From: Methylophilaceae bacterium
Lineage (GTDB): Bacteria; Pseudomonadota; Gammaproteobacteria; Burkholderiales; Methylophilaceae
Reading direction: 5' to 3'
Assembly (NCBI GenBank): GCA_018398995.1
Contig: CP073759.1
Location: forward strand, 744,001-808,000
DNA: 64,000 nucleotides
The notes under the pieces were generated by a model. It was not told the DNA's origin and searched no databases. It saw only the letters and a list, made by a program, of their open reading frames with translations. The position numbers and the translations under genes were made by a program. Position 1 is the first letter of the stretch, and the number at the start of each line of letters is the position of its first letter. Shown here in pieces: positions 29,998 to 39,425 of the stretch.

Positions 29998-31488
29998 CTA
30001 AATTGAATAGCCTGATGCGCGCTTAATTAAAAATGTTGTTAGCAAAGGGACTGGGCGGCCTGTTCCACCTTTTGCTTTACCTGACTTCCAAGCGGTTCCT
30101 GCGATATCTAAATGCGCCCAGTCATATTTTTTTGCGTATCTGGATAAGAAACAAGCTGCTGTAATACTACCGCCGGCACGGCCACCGATATTCGCCATGT
30201 CTGCAAAATTACTATCTAGCTGCGCTTGATAATCATCCCACAATGGCATATGCCATGCTCTATCGTCTGCACACTCTCCAGCCGCAATCAGCTCGGCTGC
30301 TAGTGCATCTTGGTTGCTGTAAACCGCAGATGCATGATGACCGAGTGCAATCACACAAGCGCCTGTTAATGTCGCAATATCAACCACAGTACTTGGCTCA
30401 AATATTTCTGCATATGTCAACGCATCGCATAACACCAAACGTCCTTCTGCATCTGTATTCAGCACTTCTATGGTTTGGCCTGACATACTGGTAATGATAT
30501 CGCCAGGCTTTAAGGCTTTTCCACTCGGCATATTGTCACATGCCGGAATAATACCAACCGCATTGATTGGCAAATCAAGCTCACCAATTGTTTTAAATGT
30601 GCCTAATACACTTGCCGCACCACACATATCATATTTCATCTCATCCATTTCGGCACCAGACTTGAGTGAAATACCGCCTGTATCAAACGTAATGCCTTTG
30701 CCCACAAGCGCCACTGGCTTTTGCTCTTTTTTACCTTTTTGATGTTGCAAAACGATTAAACGCATAGGTTCATCACTACCCTGTGCAACACCTAGAAAGG
30801 CACCCATTCCTAACTTCTCAATTTGCGCTCTATCAAGCACATCTACTTTAAAGCCATAATCTTTAGCTAGCTGTTTAGCTTGCTTGGCCAAATAGGTAGG
30901 CGTACACACATTGCCAGGTAAGTTGCCTAAGTCTTTTGCCAAGCTCACACCTTCAGCAATTGCCAACCCTTGTACCAAAGCATTTTTTGCTTCAGTTTCT
31001 TGCGATTTCTCTACATAGACAGCTACTTTTTTTAATGCAATCGCTGTTGGCTTTTTAGATTTTATGGCATTGATTTGATAAGTCGCATCCATGACAGTTT
31101 CTGCTATTTTTGCTACTTTTTCGTGCAAAGTGATTGCGGTTACCGGCAACTCAGTTAAATAAAAACCAACTTCCTTGGCTACTGTTGGCAGCGCTTTCAC
31201 TGCAGCTCGCGTTGCTTTCAAAAACTGTTTTACACCAAATTCATTCTGCCCACCAAGGCCAACTAACAACACACGTTTAGCCGCCACATTCGGCAATTGA
31301 TGCATTAATAATGTAGTGGCTAACTCACCGCTCATATCGCCAGCTTTGACAACGGCGCTAATCGCCTCACCAGAAACTGCATCTAAAGCTGTTGCTGATG
31401 CCGTCAATTTTTTGTTGTCAAACACACCAATAATCAAACAATCATGATGTTGTTTTTCAGGATTGCCATTTTTTATGCTAAATTCCAT
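29998..31488 (-). CDS. pepA: Leucyl aminopeptidase PepA
   Basis: 496 residues, M17 family. The signature NTDAEGRLVL and metal/catalytic motifs GKGITFDTGGISLK and KYDMCGAA are present. It is a cytoplasmic zinc/manganese aminopeptidase; in E. coli it also binds DNA. It is divergent from lptF, the normal arrangement. Confidence 0.97.
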   Translation of the reverse strand: MEFSIKNGNPEKQHHDCLIIGVFDNKKLTASATALDAVSGEAISAVVKAGDMSGELATTLLMHQLPNVAAKRVLLVGLGGQNEFGVKQFLKATRAAVKALPTVAKEVGFYLTELPVTAITLHEKVAKIAETVMDATYQINAIKSKKPTAIALKKVAVYVEKSQETEAKNALVQGLAIAEGVSLAKDLGNLPGNVCTPTYLAKQAKQLAKDYGFKVDVLDRAQIEKLGMGAFLGVAQGSDEPMRLIVLQHQKGKKEQKPVALVGKGITFDTGGISLKSGAEMDEMKYDMCGAASVLGTFKTIGELDLPINAVGIIPACDNMPSGKALKPGDIITSMSGQTIEVLNTDAEGRLVLCDALTYAEIFEPSTVVDIATLTGACVIALGHHASAVYSNQDALAAELIAAGECADDRAWHMPLWDDYQAQLDSNFADMANIGGRAGGSITAACFLSRYAKKYDWAHLDIAGTAWKSGKAKGGTGRPVPLLTTFLIKRASGYSI

Positions 31489-31570
31489 CTATTAAACCTT
31501 ATACTGTTGTCTGAAAATATTAAATCAATTATCCAGTGTTTTGATGTGAAATAAAAGCGTAATCTAACAA

Positions 31571-32701
31571 TTGAAAATTTTTAAAAAATCACTCGCGCAA
31601 GAGCTTATCTATTCAGCTACCGCCTTATTCCTCATACTGATTGGCATTGTTGTTGCACAACGTGCGGGCTTTCTTGTAGGAAAAGCGGCTAAAGGATCCA
31701 TCCCCAATGACGCGCTGACCACGATACTTGGCTTTAATTTAATTCGCTTTTTACCCGCAATTTTATCGCTCACTATTTTTTTGACTGTGCTCCTTACATT
31801 AACTCGATGGTATCGAGATTCTGAAATGGTCATATGGCTAACATCAGGCTTGGGCATTACGAAATGGATTCGCCCCATTCTCAACTTTGCAATACCCGTT
31901 ATTGTGATTATTACTTTACTCAGCTTCTTTGTCATGCCGTGGGCCAATCAAAAAGTAGCCGAGTATGAAACACAACTCAAAGCACGAGATGAGTCATCGT
32001 CCATTAGCCCTGGTGTGTTTAAAGAATCGAATAATGGTGAGCGCGTTTACTTTATAGAAGGCTTTGATGAGTTAGGCAATGTGGTCAAAAATGTATTTGT
32101 TCAATCAACGCAGCATCAAAAAACAGGTATTATTGTTGCCAGTAAAGGAAGTCGATATACCGCAAAAAATGACGACCGTTTTATCTTGTTAGAAAATGGT
32201 AGGCGTTATCAAGGCAAACCTAACTCAGCAGAAATGTCATCCACCGAATTTGAACGTTATGCGCTGCGGCTTGAAACAAAAGAGATTGCACAACCAATTG
32301 CAAAAACTGAAACAGTGCCATCTCAATACCTATTTTCGAGTGAAAATCCAAGTGATATAGCAGAATTACAATCACGTTTAGCCATTCCTGTATCTGCTAT
32401 TATTTTGGTATTGTTAGCCATTCCTTTAAGCTTTGTTGATCCACGTGCTGGTCGTTCTCTAAACGTGATGCTAGCTGTATTCATTTTTATTATCTACAAC
32501 AATATGTTAAATATTTTCGAGGCATGGATAACGCAAAGTAAAATTCATCCGCTCATTGGTCTATGGCCAGTGCACGGGTTGTTTGCATTACTCGCCGTTT
32601 ATTTATTCTATCGTCGTAATTATTTACTCCCTATCTTGCCAACCACAATCACGCACTTAATGCAGAGATTGCCTGGGCGCAAAAAGAAAATAGCACACTA
32701 A
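31571..32701 (+). CDS. lptF: LPS export permease LptF
   Basis: 376 residues, three N-terminal and three C-terminal membrane helices around a periplasmic beta-jellyroll domain. Together with LptG and LptB it extracts lipopolysaccharide from the inner membrane. The start is a TTG codon at 31571 (reading MKIFKKSLAQEL) with only a weak ribosome site. No ATG lies near the expected N-terminus. It is followed by lptG after 2 bp. Confidence 0.95.
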   Translation: MKIFKKSLAQELIYSATALFLILIGIVVAQRAGFLVGKAAKGSIPNDALTTILGFNLIRFLPAILSLTIFLTVLLTLTRWYRDSEMVIWLTSGLGITKWIRPILNFAIPVIVIITLLSFFVMPWANQKVAEYETQLKARDESSSISPGVFKESNNGERVYFIEGFDELGNVVKNVFVQSTQHQKTGIIVASKGSRYTAKNDDRFILLENGRRYQGKPNSAEMSSTEFERYALRLETKEIAQPIAKTETVPSQYLFSSENPSDIAELQSRLAIPVSAIILVLLAIPLSFVDPRAGRSLNVMLAVFIFIIYNNMLNIFEAWITQSKIHPLIGLWPVHGLFALLAVYLFYRRNYLLPILPTTITHLMQRLPGRKKKIAH

Positions 32702-32703
32702 TC

Positions 32704-33792
32704 ATGCGTATTCTTCATCGCTATTTATGGCAAGAATCAATGCTTAGCATTTCAATGATCATGCTAGGCTTACTATCGATGTTCTCATTTTTTGATTTTA
32801 TTCAAGAATTGGAAAATCTTGGTCGCGGCAACTACAACATAGCGAACATGCTTACTTTTGTTTTGTTGAGCGTGCCGGGTCATATTTATGAAGTCGCTCC
32901 TGTTGCTGTATTAATTGGCATGATGGTCAGCTTGGGGACATTAGGTCGCAGCTCTGAACTCATCATTATGCGCGTGAGCGGATTATCCATCGCACATATT
33001 GGTTTTACTCTTGCAAAAGTGGGACTTTTGTTCACTATCATCACTTTTCTAATTGGTGAACTCATCACACCCGTTAGTGAAAAAATAGCACAGCGTATGC
33101 GTATCCAAGCAACTGATGCTGTTGTTGCACAAGATTTCAAGTCAGGGTTATGGGTGAAAGATGATAAGAGTTTTATCAATGTTGCTACTGTAATGCCAGA
33201 TGCCTCTTTACTAGAAATCAGCATCTACGAGTTTGATGCAACATTTAAACTAACCGCTATTAGCAATGCGAAAAGAGCAGATTATTTAGATGGTCGATGG
33301 AGATTAAGTGATGTCTTTCAAACCAAATTCAGTAACACAAAAGAAACTGACCAAACCCAGATAAACACAACATTTTTCAGTCAGGCCAATTGGGAATCTG
33401 CGATTCGCCCAGAGTTGTTAAACGTGCTTTTAGTTGCACCAGAAAAAATGTCCGCTTGGCACTTGTACGCCTTTATTTCGCACTTAGCCAATAATAAGCA
33501 AAAAACCACACGATACGAAGTTGCACTTTGGGCAAAAGTCATCTATCCACTTGCTTGTATTGTAATGGTGGTTTTAGCACTACCGTTTGGGTTCTTACAG
33601 CAACGCGCATCCAGCACGAGCACCAAAATATTTATAGGCATATTACTTGGTGTCGTCTACCAAATCATGAATCGCGTATTTAGTCATTTGGGCGTTTTGA
33701 ACGATTGGCAACCATTAATCAGCGCCATTACCCCAACAACATTATTTCTATTGGCGGGTTTAGCGCTTATTTTTATGATTGAACGACGCTAG
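32704..33792 (+). CDS. lptG: LPS export permease LptG
   Basis: 362 residues with the same 3+3 helix layout as LptF and the typical N-terminal RILHRYLWQE. It partners LptF in the LptB2FG transporter. Its stop overlaps the convergent RDD-family gene by 4 bp. Confidence 0.95.
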   Translation: MRILHRYLWQESMLSISMIMLGLLSMFSFFDFIQELENLGRGNYNIANMLTFVLLSVPGHIYEVAPVAVLIGMMVSLGTLGRSSELIIMRVSGLSIAHIGFTLAKVGLLFTIITFLIGELITPVSEKIAQRMRIQATDAVVAQDFKSGLWVKDDKSFINVATVMPDASLLEISIYEFDATFKLTAISNAKRADYLDGRWRLSDVFQTKFSNTKETDQTQINTTFFSQANWESAIRPELLNVLLVAPEKMSAWHLYAFISHLANNKQKTTRYEVALWAKVIYPLACIVMVVLALPFGFLQQRASSTSTKIFIGILLGVVYQIMNRVFSHLGVLNDWQPLISAITPTTLFLLAGLALIFMIERR

Positions 33793-34226
33793 TTTTGGCT
33801 ACTTGGAATCACTTTAATTAGCCGTGTTTTTAGCACTCTATCATGTAAAAACAAGGCCTCCTTATCAAAAATAGCCCACAAAAACCCTAGGCCAAAACTG
33901 AATAAAGAAAAGCTTGCGAATAAATATCGTAACATCGCACATGTCATCGTTAATGGCTGCCCACTCTGACTGACCACTCTTAGCTTCCATGCTTGTGTGG
34001 CTAGCGTTTGACCTGTGGTCATCCAACAGCGCACAAAATAAGCCCCTGCCACCAACCATAGCAATAGTTGTAAAAAAAATCTGTTTAATCCCGTTTCTGC
34101 AGGCCCGAACAGCAACAAAAAGATTGCAGTAAAAAGCAACCACAGTGCAAGCAACGATAACATCTCATAAGCACCAGCCGCAAAAACACTCACCAAACCA
34201 ACACGATTCATAGATTCCACATCCAT
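33789..34226 (-). CDS. RDD-family membrane protein
   Basis: 145 residues with about three hydrophobic helices. The RDD hallmark residues are only partly kept (GLVSVFAAGAYEML, then GQTLATQAWKLRVV). The family function is not established; some members affect Na+/H+ exchange. It is last in the sigma-DUF3619-DUF3106-RDD run. A terminator-like hairpin ends exactly before the ATG at 34226; a second in-frame ATG lies at 34211. Confidence 0.75.
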   Translation of the reverse strand: MDVESMNRVGLVSVFAAGAYEMLSLLALWLLFTAIFLLLFGPAETGLNRFFLQLLLWLVAGAYFVRCWMTTGQTLATQAWKLRVVSQSGQPLTMTCAMLRYLFASFSLFSFGLGFLWAIFDKEALFLHDRVLKTRLIKVIPSSQN

Positions 34227-34254
34227 AAAAAACCCACTAAAGATATCAGCGGGT
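34227..34254 (-). terminator. Terminator-like hairpin between DUF3106 and RDD genes
   Basis: On the minus strand ACCCGCT and AGTGGGT form a stem with one mismatch, followed by six T residues that run straight into the RDD start codon. It would end the DUF3106 message and reduce RDD expression. Confidence 0.5.
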
Positions 34255-34280
34255 ATTTTAATATCACCAAAATAGCAAAA

Positions 34281-34805
34281 TTAATCTAGCTCAGGATCAT
34301 AATAAACTTCACCAGATTGCTTACGCATTTCTTCACGTAGATGTTCAGGCAACTTCTGATGCTCAGCCCACTTATCACGCAAGATCTGCTGCTGCTCTGG
34401 ACTCAAACTGTGAAATTTATGAAACCGCTTACGCGCATTCTCACGCTCATAAGGTGTCATCCGACTCCACGTATTGAGTCGGTTCTGCACACGCTTTTGT
34501 TTTTTTGCATCCATCTTGGGATAATCTGCGGCAATATCAAGCATCTTTTCACGTTGCCAAGATCGCAACGTATCCCACTCAGCCGCCAAGGGGGCCAGCA
34601 CCTTGCGTTGCTGTTCAGTCAATTGGGCCCACTTCTTGGAAGATGCTTCGTCGCTCGATGGCGAATTGACACGGACAATATCTGTCATGGCTAATTGCAC
34701 TTGACGCTGTTGCAGTTCATCCAATTGCATCTCATATGGTGCAGCTTGCACATGCATCACTAACAATAATAGACATAACAACCAACACTTTTTCATTACT
34801 AACAT
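34281..34805 (-). CDS. DUF3106 secreted protein
   Basis: 174 residues with a signal peptide (CLLLLVMHVQAAP, cut near residue 22). The mature part has three or so repeats of the DUF3106 type, each built around W(S/R)-x-(M/L)-(T/S)-P-x-(E/Q) (RMTPYERENA, SLSPEQQQIL). Many basic and Gln residues suggest a periplasmic helical protein. Its function is unknown. It lies between DUF3619 and RDD genes downstream of the sigma gene, as in other betaproteobacteria. Confidence 0.85.
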   Translation of the reverse strand: MLVMKKCWLLCLLLLVMHVQAAPYEMQLDELQQRQVQLAMTDIVRVNSPSSDEASSKKWAQLTEQQRKVLAPLAAEWDTLRSWQREKMLDIAADYPKMDAKKQKRVQNRLNTWSRMTPYERENARKRFHKFHSLSPEQQQILRDKWAEHQKLPEHLREEMRKQSGEVYYDPELD

Positions 34806-34827
34806 ACCTTTAATCTATATACCTATT

Positions 34828-35226
34828 CTATAGGCTAGTTGGCCGATTCAATGCTGGCTCAAACCCTTTATCCACAAAAGCTTCTGGTGGCAAATCTGCT
34901 CCAAGCAAGAATGCGTCACTTGTTTCATTTGCACCTAAGTTTTGTAGTGTCAAAAAAACTGTGACAATCACCAACAATGCCAAGCCCATCAGTCCACTGC
35001 GATGATGATCAGCCCAGCTTACCCATTGACTAAGCGTACCATCTGTATTCACTTCTAATCCAGCATGTTTTTTATGGTGGCTAATTGCTTGGCGCCTGCC
35101 CTCTTCCAATTGTTGCAATGTACGCATACTTAAGCGCTGCGATTTTGCATCTAGTAACTTAGCAATTTGTCGGCCTTGCACCGCCAAATGTGCATTGTCT
35201 TCGTCATTAGTATGATGTGTTTTCAT
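34828..35226 (-). CDS. DUF3619 membrane protein, likely partner of the adjacent sigma factor
   Basis: 132 residues: cytoplasmic N-terminus with RTLQQLEEGRRQA, one membrane helix (about 82-102) and a short outer tail. A single-span protein encoded immediately after an ECF sigma gene is in the position of an anti-sigma factor, but it has no recognisable zinc-binding anti-sigma motif, so that role is inference. It is followed by DUF3106. Confidence 0.8.
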   Translation of the reverse strand: MKTHHTNDEDNAHLAVQGRQIAKLLDAKSQRLSMRTLQQLEEGRRQAISHHKKHAGLEVNTDGTLSQWVSWADHHRSGLMGLALLVIVTVFLTLQNLGANETSDAFLLGADLPPEAFVDKGFEPALNRPTSL

Positions 35227-35250
35227 GACGTCACCCCCTTAATTTTTCAA

Positions 35251-35817
35251 CTATTTGACTATACCTAAACCCTCTTGCTCTAACAATGAGGCCATTGTAT
35301 GCAACGCGCGTGAGCAATGCGTTTTTACACTGCCTTCTGAACAGCCCATAGATTCTGCCGTCTCGGCAACACTCATCTCTTCCCAATAACGCAGTACAAA
35401 GGCTTCTCGTTGACGAGCAGGTAAGCTTTCTAACGCTGCTTCAATAACCCGTAGTGTTTGGCTATTTTCTAATTGTGTGGCTGGATTTTGGGCACCATCA
35501 TCCACATCCATAGTATCTAATGGATCTCTAGGATCGCCATTATCATCTTGACTACTAAAAGACGAAAGTAGTGTTGTCCATAGTGATCGGACCTTTTGCC
35601 GTCTCCAATAATCACGCATGGTATTTTGTAAAATACGCTGAAACAACATCGGATACTCTGCCACGGGTTTATCAGGATATTTATCTGCTAGCTTCAACAT
35701 AGCATCTTGCATGATATCCATTGCAACATGTTCATCGCGAACGGCATAAAGCGTTTGCTTGAAGGCGCGTCGCTCTACGTTATGTAGAAAATCTGATAAT
35801 TCTTTTGAGCTTGCCAT
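35251..35817 (-). CDS. Sigma-70 family (ECF-type) RNA polymerase sigma factor
   Basis: 188 residues. Region 2 (AMDIMQDAMLKLADKY, then MRDYWRR) and region 4 (LPARQREAFVLRYWEEMSV with the helix-turn-helix SVAETAESMGCSEGSVKTH) are present and no region 3, as in ECF sigmas. It heads the DUF3619-DUF3106-RDD operon and is divergent from the PP0621-like gene. The regulon is unknown. Confidence 0.92.
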   Translation of the reverse strand: MASSKELSDFLHNVERRAFKQTLYAVRDEHVAMDIMQDAMLKLADKYPDKPVAEYPMLFQRILQNTMRDYWRRQKVRSLWTTLLSSFSSQDDNGDPRDPLDTMDVDDGAQNPATQLENSQTLRVIEAALESLPARQREAFVLRYWEEMSVAETAESMGCSEGSVKTHCSRALHTMASLLEQEGLGIVK

Positions 35818-35928
35818 GAATAAATAATATGATTACTAATACACAGTATAACAGCAAAAGCGCTTCCAGCCTTTATTATGAGGGATTATACTTGACTTTA
35901 TTTATACCCCTAACCAAGCTTTACCGTT

Positions 35929-36162
35929 ATGATTATTACCATGCTAAGAATTTTATTATTCGTTATCTTTATTTTGATTCTCTATGTTGTGTTACAGCGT
36001 TTCATCAAGTTTATTGGCGCTAATGACACCGCAACGGAGCAGACATTATCATCAGAAAAAATAGTCGCATGTCATCACTGCGGTGTTCATATCCCTGAAA
36101 GTAAAGCACACAGTATTGGTCATGCAGTTTACTGCAACAATCCCGACTGCCAACCAAAGTAA
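35929..36162 (+). CDS. Small PP0621-family membrane protein with zinc-ribbon-like tail
   Basis: 77 residues: one N-terminal membrane helix (LLFVIFILILYVVLQRF) followed by a metal-site pattern CHHCG ... CNNPDC with an intervening histidine. The start may be the ATG at 35929 or the one four codons later. It is 9 bp upstream of the sensor kinase gene and cotranscribed with it. Its function is unknown; proximity suggests an accessory to PilS/PilR signalling. Confidence 0.8.
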   Translation: MIITMLRILLFVIFILILYVVLQRFIKFIGANDTATEQTLSSEKIVACHHCGVHIPESKAHSIGHAVYCNNPDCQPK

Positions 36163-36171
36163 AGCATTTAC

Positions 36172-37773
36172 ATGGCATCAATATCCGTTCCCGATAATCA
36201 AAAACTCATTAAGTCGCACTGGATGAGCTTTAAACTTTATAACGGCTATCGGGTACTAGTTGCCTTCACTTTATTATTTAACCACACCCTTATCCTGAAT
36301 TGGGATGTAATCAATCACGATGCTTTCACCAAAACCGCTCTCGGGTATTTCGTCTTCAGTATCGTTTCAGCGGTTGCCACTTGGTTTGAAAAACCAACAT
36401 TAGAATTAACCCTGCCGCTTCAAATTGTTTTAGATGTTGTATTTATTTTGCTGTTAACACAAGCAAACACAGCTAGCCATAGTGTGATGGGGTTATTACT
36501 GGTCATTACGATTGCAGCCGCCAGTTTAATTAGTGACGGTCGTTTATCTCTATTTTATGCGGCGATAGCGACTATCGGCATTTTGTTACAGCAATTTTTA
36601 AGCGCGTTGCTTCATCCTGATATCACCCATGACTACACTTCATCTGTTATTTTAAGCATGGCCTGCTTTGCCATAGCTTGGCTCGCGCACAGCTTAGCAG
36701 AGAGAGTGCAAAATAGTGAACAACTTGCCTCACAACGGGGCTTGGACTTAAAAAGTCTAGCCTATGTGAATGCGCTTATTACGCACAGGATGAAGGATGG
36801 CGTCATTGTTGTTGATCAAGATTTGTTTATTAAGCACCACAATTTACAAGCACATGCCTTTTTGAATTTAGAGCATGCTGATTGGGAAGAAAAAAGTCTC
36901 GAGAAAATAGCCCCTGAAATTGCAGTATTGCTCATTAGATGGTTTAACAATGAACAACCAATTGACGATGCTATGCCAAACATTTCAACTGTTCATGTGC
37001 ATGCGCGTGAGTTACGCATTAGTTTTCTACCCGTTGCAGAACGTCGCAATCAGGGCGCTGTTGTATTTATTGAAGACTGGTCACAAGTGCGAACACAATC
37101 TCACCAAGTTAAGCTTGCAGCACTGGGTCGCTTAACGGCTAAGATAGCACATGAGATTCGCAATCCGCTGAGCTCAATTAGCCATGCAAACCAACTATTG
37201 CAGGAAGAAGAGATGACTGCGGCTAATCAACGCTTGTTGCAAATCATAGATGATAATGTAGCGCGTGTTGATCAAATCATAAAAGACATCCTTGAACTCA
37301 ATCGACGAGATCGCACCAATCAAGAATTAATCCCACTCAAACAATTTATCACTGAATTTCAGCAGGAATTTTGTGCAGTTGAAAATATATCTGTAAAAGA
37401 GTTTCTGCTAACAACAGAACATCACGATGATCTTGTCCTTTTTGACCGCAGACATTTAAATCAAATTTTATGGAATCTTTGTAAAAATGGATGGCGACAT
37501 AGCCTGCAACAAGAAGGAAGTCTACATCTCCAAATATCTCCCGGGATTGAGCCATTTATCATTACGGTTGAAATTACCGATGATGGTGATGGCATACCAG
37601 ATGCTGTCAGCAACCACTTATTTGAGCCATTCTTTACGACTGAAAAGACAGGTAATGGCTTGGGCTTATATATCAGTCGCGAGCTTGCAGAAGCGAATGG
37701 GGCAAATTTACAATTCCGCCCAACAAAACGTGGTGCAAAGTTTGCGATTCAAATTAAGGGAGCCACAATTTAA
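36172..37773 (+). CDS. PilS-like sensor histidine kinase
   Basis: 533 residues. Six N-terminal membrane helices (about 25-175) lead into a PAS-like linker (about 195-310) and a kinase core with H-box AKIAHEIRNPLSS (His327), N-box LWNLCKNGWRHS and G-boxes DDGDGIP and GNGLGLYI. The layout and neighbour match PilS, which controls type IV pilus genes with PilR. The only pilin-like gene in the window is at 18.6 kb. The stop overlaps the pilR-like start by one base. Confidence 0.85.
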   Translation: MASISVPDNQKLIKSHWMSFKLYNGYRVLVAFTLLFNHTLILNWDVINHDAFTKTALGYFVFSIVSAVATWFEKPTLELTLPLQIVLDVVFILLLTQANTASHSVMGLLLVITIAAASLISDGRLSLFYAAIATIGILLQQFLSALLHPDITHDYTSSVILSMACFAIAWLAHSLAERVQNSEQLASQRGLDLKSLAYVNALITHRMKDGVIVVDQDLFIKHHNLQAHAFLNLEHADWEEKSLEKIAPEIAVLLIRWFNNEQPIDDAMPNISTVHVHARELRISFLPVAERRNQGAVVFIEDWSQVRTQSHQVKLAALGRLTAKIAHEIRNPLSSISHANQLLQEEEMTAANQRLLQIIDDNVARVDQIIKDILELNRRDRTNQELIPLKQFITEFQQEFCAVENISVKEFLLTTEHHDDLVLFDRRHLNQILWNLCKNGWRHSLQQEGSLHLQISPGIEPFIITVEITDDGDGIPDAVSNHLFEPFFTTEKTGNGLGLYISRELAEANGANLQFRPTKRGAKFAIQIKGATI

Positions 37774-39164
37774 TGATGTCAGATCAATTTAAATGCTTAG
37801 TGGTTGATGATGAAACTGATATTCGTGAATTAGTGGTATTGACCCTTGAGCGCATGGATATCCACGCGGATAGTGCACGCAATATTAGCGATGCCAAGCA
37901 TATGCTAGCGAGCAAAGCATACAACCTATGCTTGACCGATATGCATTTACCTGACGGGTTGGGATTAGATCTGGTTATGTATATTTCGAACGAACACAAT
38001 GGATTACCAGTTGCGGTGATTACTGCTTATGGCAGCGCAGAAAATGCTGTTTCTGCGCTTAAAGCGGGTGCCTTTGACTATCTCACCAAGCCAATTTCAC
38101 TTAAACAATTACGTCCTCTGGTTGAATCAGCACTTAAGCTTTCGGGCATGTTTAGCACAACCTCTAAAAATACAGCAGGTTTAATTGGCACCTCTAGCGC
38201 CATTAATCAGGTTCGAACAATGATAGAAAAGCTCGCGCGTAGCCAAGCGCCCGTTTACATCAGTGGCGAATCAGGCAGTGGTAAAGAACTTGCTGCGCGA
38301 CTGATTCATCAAAACAGCTCACGAAGAGACGATGCTTTTGTGGCGGTCAATTGCGGTGCTATTCCAGAATCATTAATGGAAAGTGAGTTTTTTGGTTATA
38401 AAAAAGGTGCCTTCACCGGCGCGATAAAAGATACCCCTGGTTTGTTTCAAGCGGCGAATGGCGGTACATTGTTTTTGGATGAGGTGGCTGATTTGCCTTT
38501 GCTAATGCAAGTTAAGCTATTACGCGCCATCCAAGAGAAGAAGGTGCGCGCAGTGGGCGATACCATTGAAGAAACAGTAGACGTTCGTATCATTAGTGCC
38601 ACCCATAAGAACCTAACAGAGATGATGGCCGTCGGTCAGTTTAGGCAAGATTTGTATTACCGTTTAAATGTTATTCAACTCAAAATGCCCGCTTTACGAG
38701 AGCATCCTGAAGATATTCCAGAGCTAACACAAAAGCTTCTAGAGAAACTGTGCCAAGCACAGTCTATCGCCGTACCAACATTATCGCCAGAAGCCAGCAA
38801 ACTGATTGCCTCACATCCATTTACAGGCAATGTGCGTGAGTTAGAAAATATGCTAGAGCGCGCGCTTGCCTTATCTGACGGACAGATAATAAATGTTGAA
38901 GATTTGTTAATTGATACAGATATTGACAATATTGACACGTCAACATCTAACGCCAGTAAAAACGATGACACAAGCTTACCTAACTACCTAGAAGATATTG
39001 AAAAGCGTGAAATTCTAAAAGCATTAGAAAAAACCAATCATAATAAAACGGCTGCCGCTAAATTACTTGGCGTTAGCTTTAGAACATTGCGTTATCGATT
39101 GGTAAAACTGGGCCTAGCAAAAGACGATACGCCCGATACTGACGAGGTGATAGAAGAGTCTTAA
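37773..39164 (+). CDS. PilR-like sigma-54 response regulator
   Basis: 463 residues. Receiver domain with phosphoacceptor Asp56 (CLTDMHLPDG), sigma-54 activator AAA domain with Walker A GESGSGKE and the sigma-54 loop GAFTGA, and a C-terminal Fis-type helix-turn-helix (NKTAAAKLLGVSFRTLRYRL). It should activate sigma-54 promoters after phosphorylation by the upstream kinase. An ATG three bases in is an alternative start. Confidence 0.88.
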   Translation: MMSDQFKCLVVDDETDIRELVVLTLERMDIHADSARNISDAKHMLASKAYNLCLTDMHLPDGLGLDLVMYISNEHNGLPVAVITAYGSAENAVSALKAGAFDYLTKPISLKQLRPLVESALKLSGMFSTTSKNTAGLIGTSSAINQVRTMIEKLARSQAPVYISGESGSGKELAARLIHQNSSRRDDAFVAVNCGAIPESLMESEFFGYKKGAFTGAIKDTPGLFQAANGGTLFLDEVADLPLLMQVKLLRAIQEKKVRAVGDTIEETVDVRIISATHKNLTEMMAVGQFRQDLYYRLNVIQLKMPALREHPEDIPELTQKLLEKLCQAQSIAVPTLSPEASKLIASHPFTGNVRELENMLERALALSDGQIINVEDLLIDTDIDNIDTSTSNASKNDDTSLPNYLEDIEKREILKALEKTNHNKTAAAKLLGVSFRTLRYRLVKLGLAKDDTPDTDEVIEES

Positions 39165-39425
39165 TGTATGGTAGTAGTGAAGGGATCGTGGTCCAGACTA
39201 AATCATTATCGACCTGCTAGCAAGCCACTTACCTATCACCACACTGCATACCAGATCAAGTTATTACGATCATCCAATTCTTAAAGAGGGTAATGGATGA
39301 ATAAGCATGTTAGTTGCAATCATAATCATCCGGGGTGTCATCGATATTAAAATACGCTTAAATGAAGTATGCATTTATTTGAGACAGGAAAGCGTTTTTA
39401 TGCAGAAATCACATAAAATAACGGC

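Noticed and set aside
39296-39349. Tiny Cys/His-rich open frame (MNKHVSCNHNHPGCHRY) in the pilR-ampD gap
   Set aside because: Only 17 codons, with a G-rich sequence upstream that may be chance and no other support. The 261-bp gap otherwise shows no RNA gene, clear terminator or repeat.
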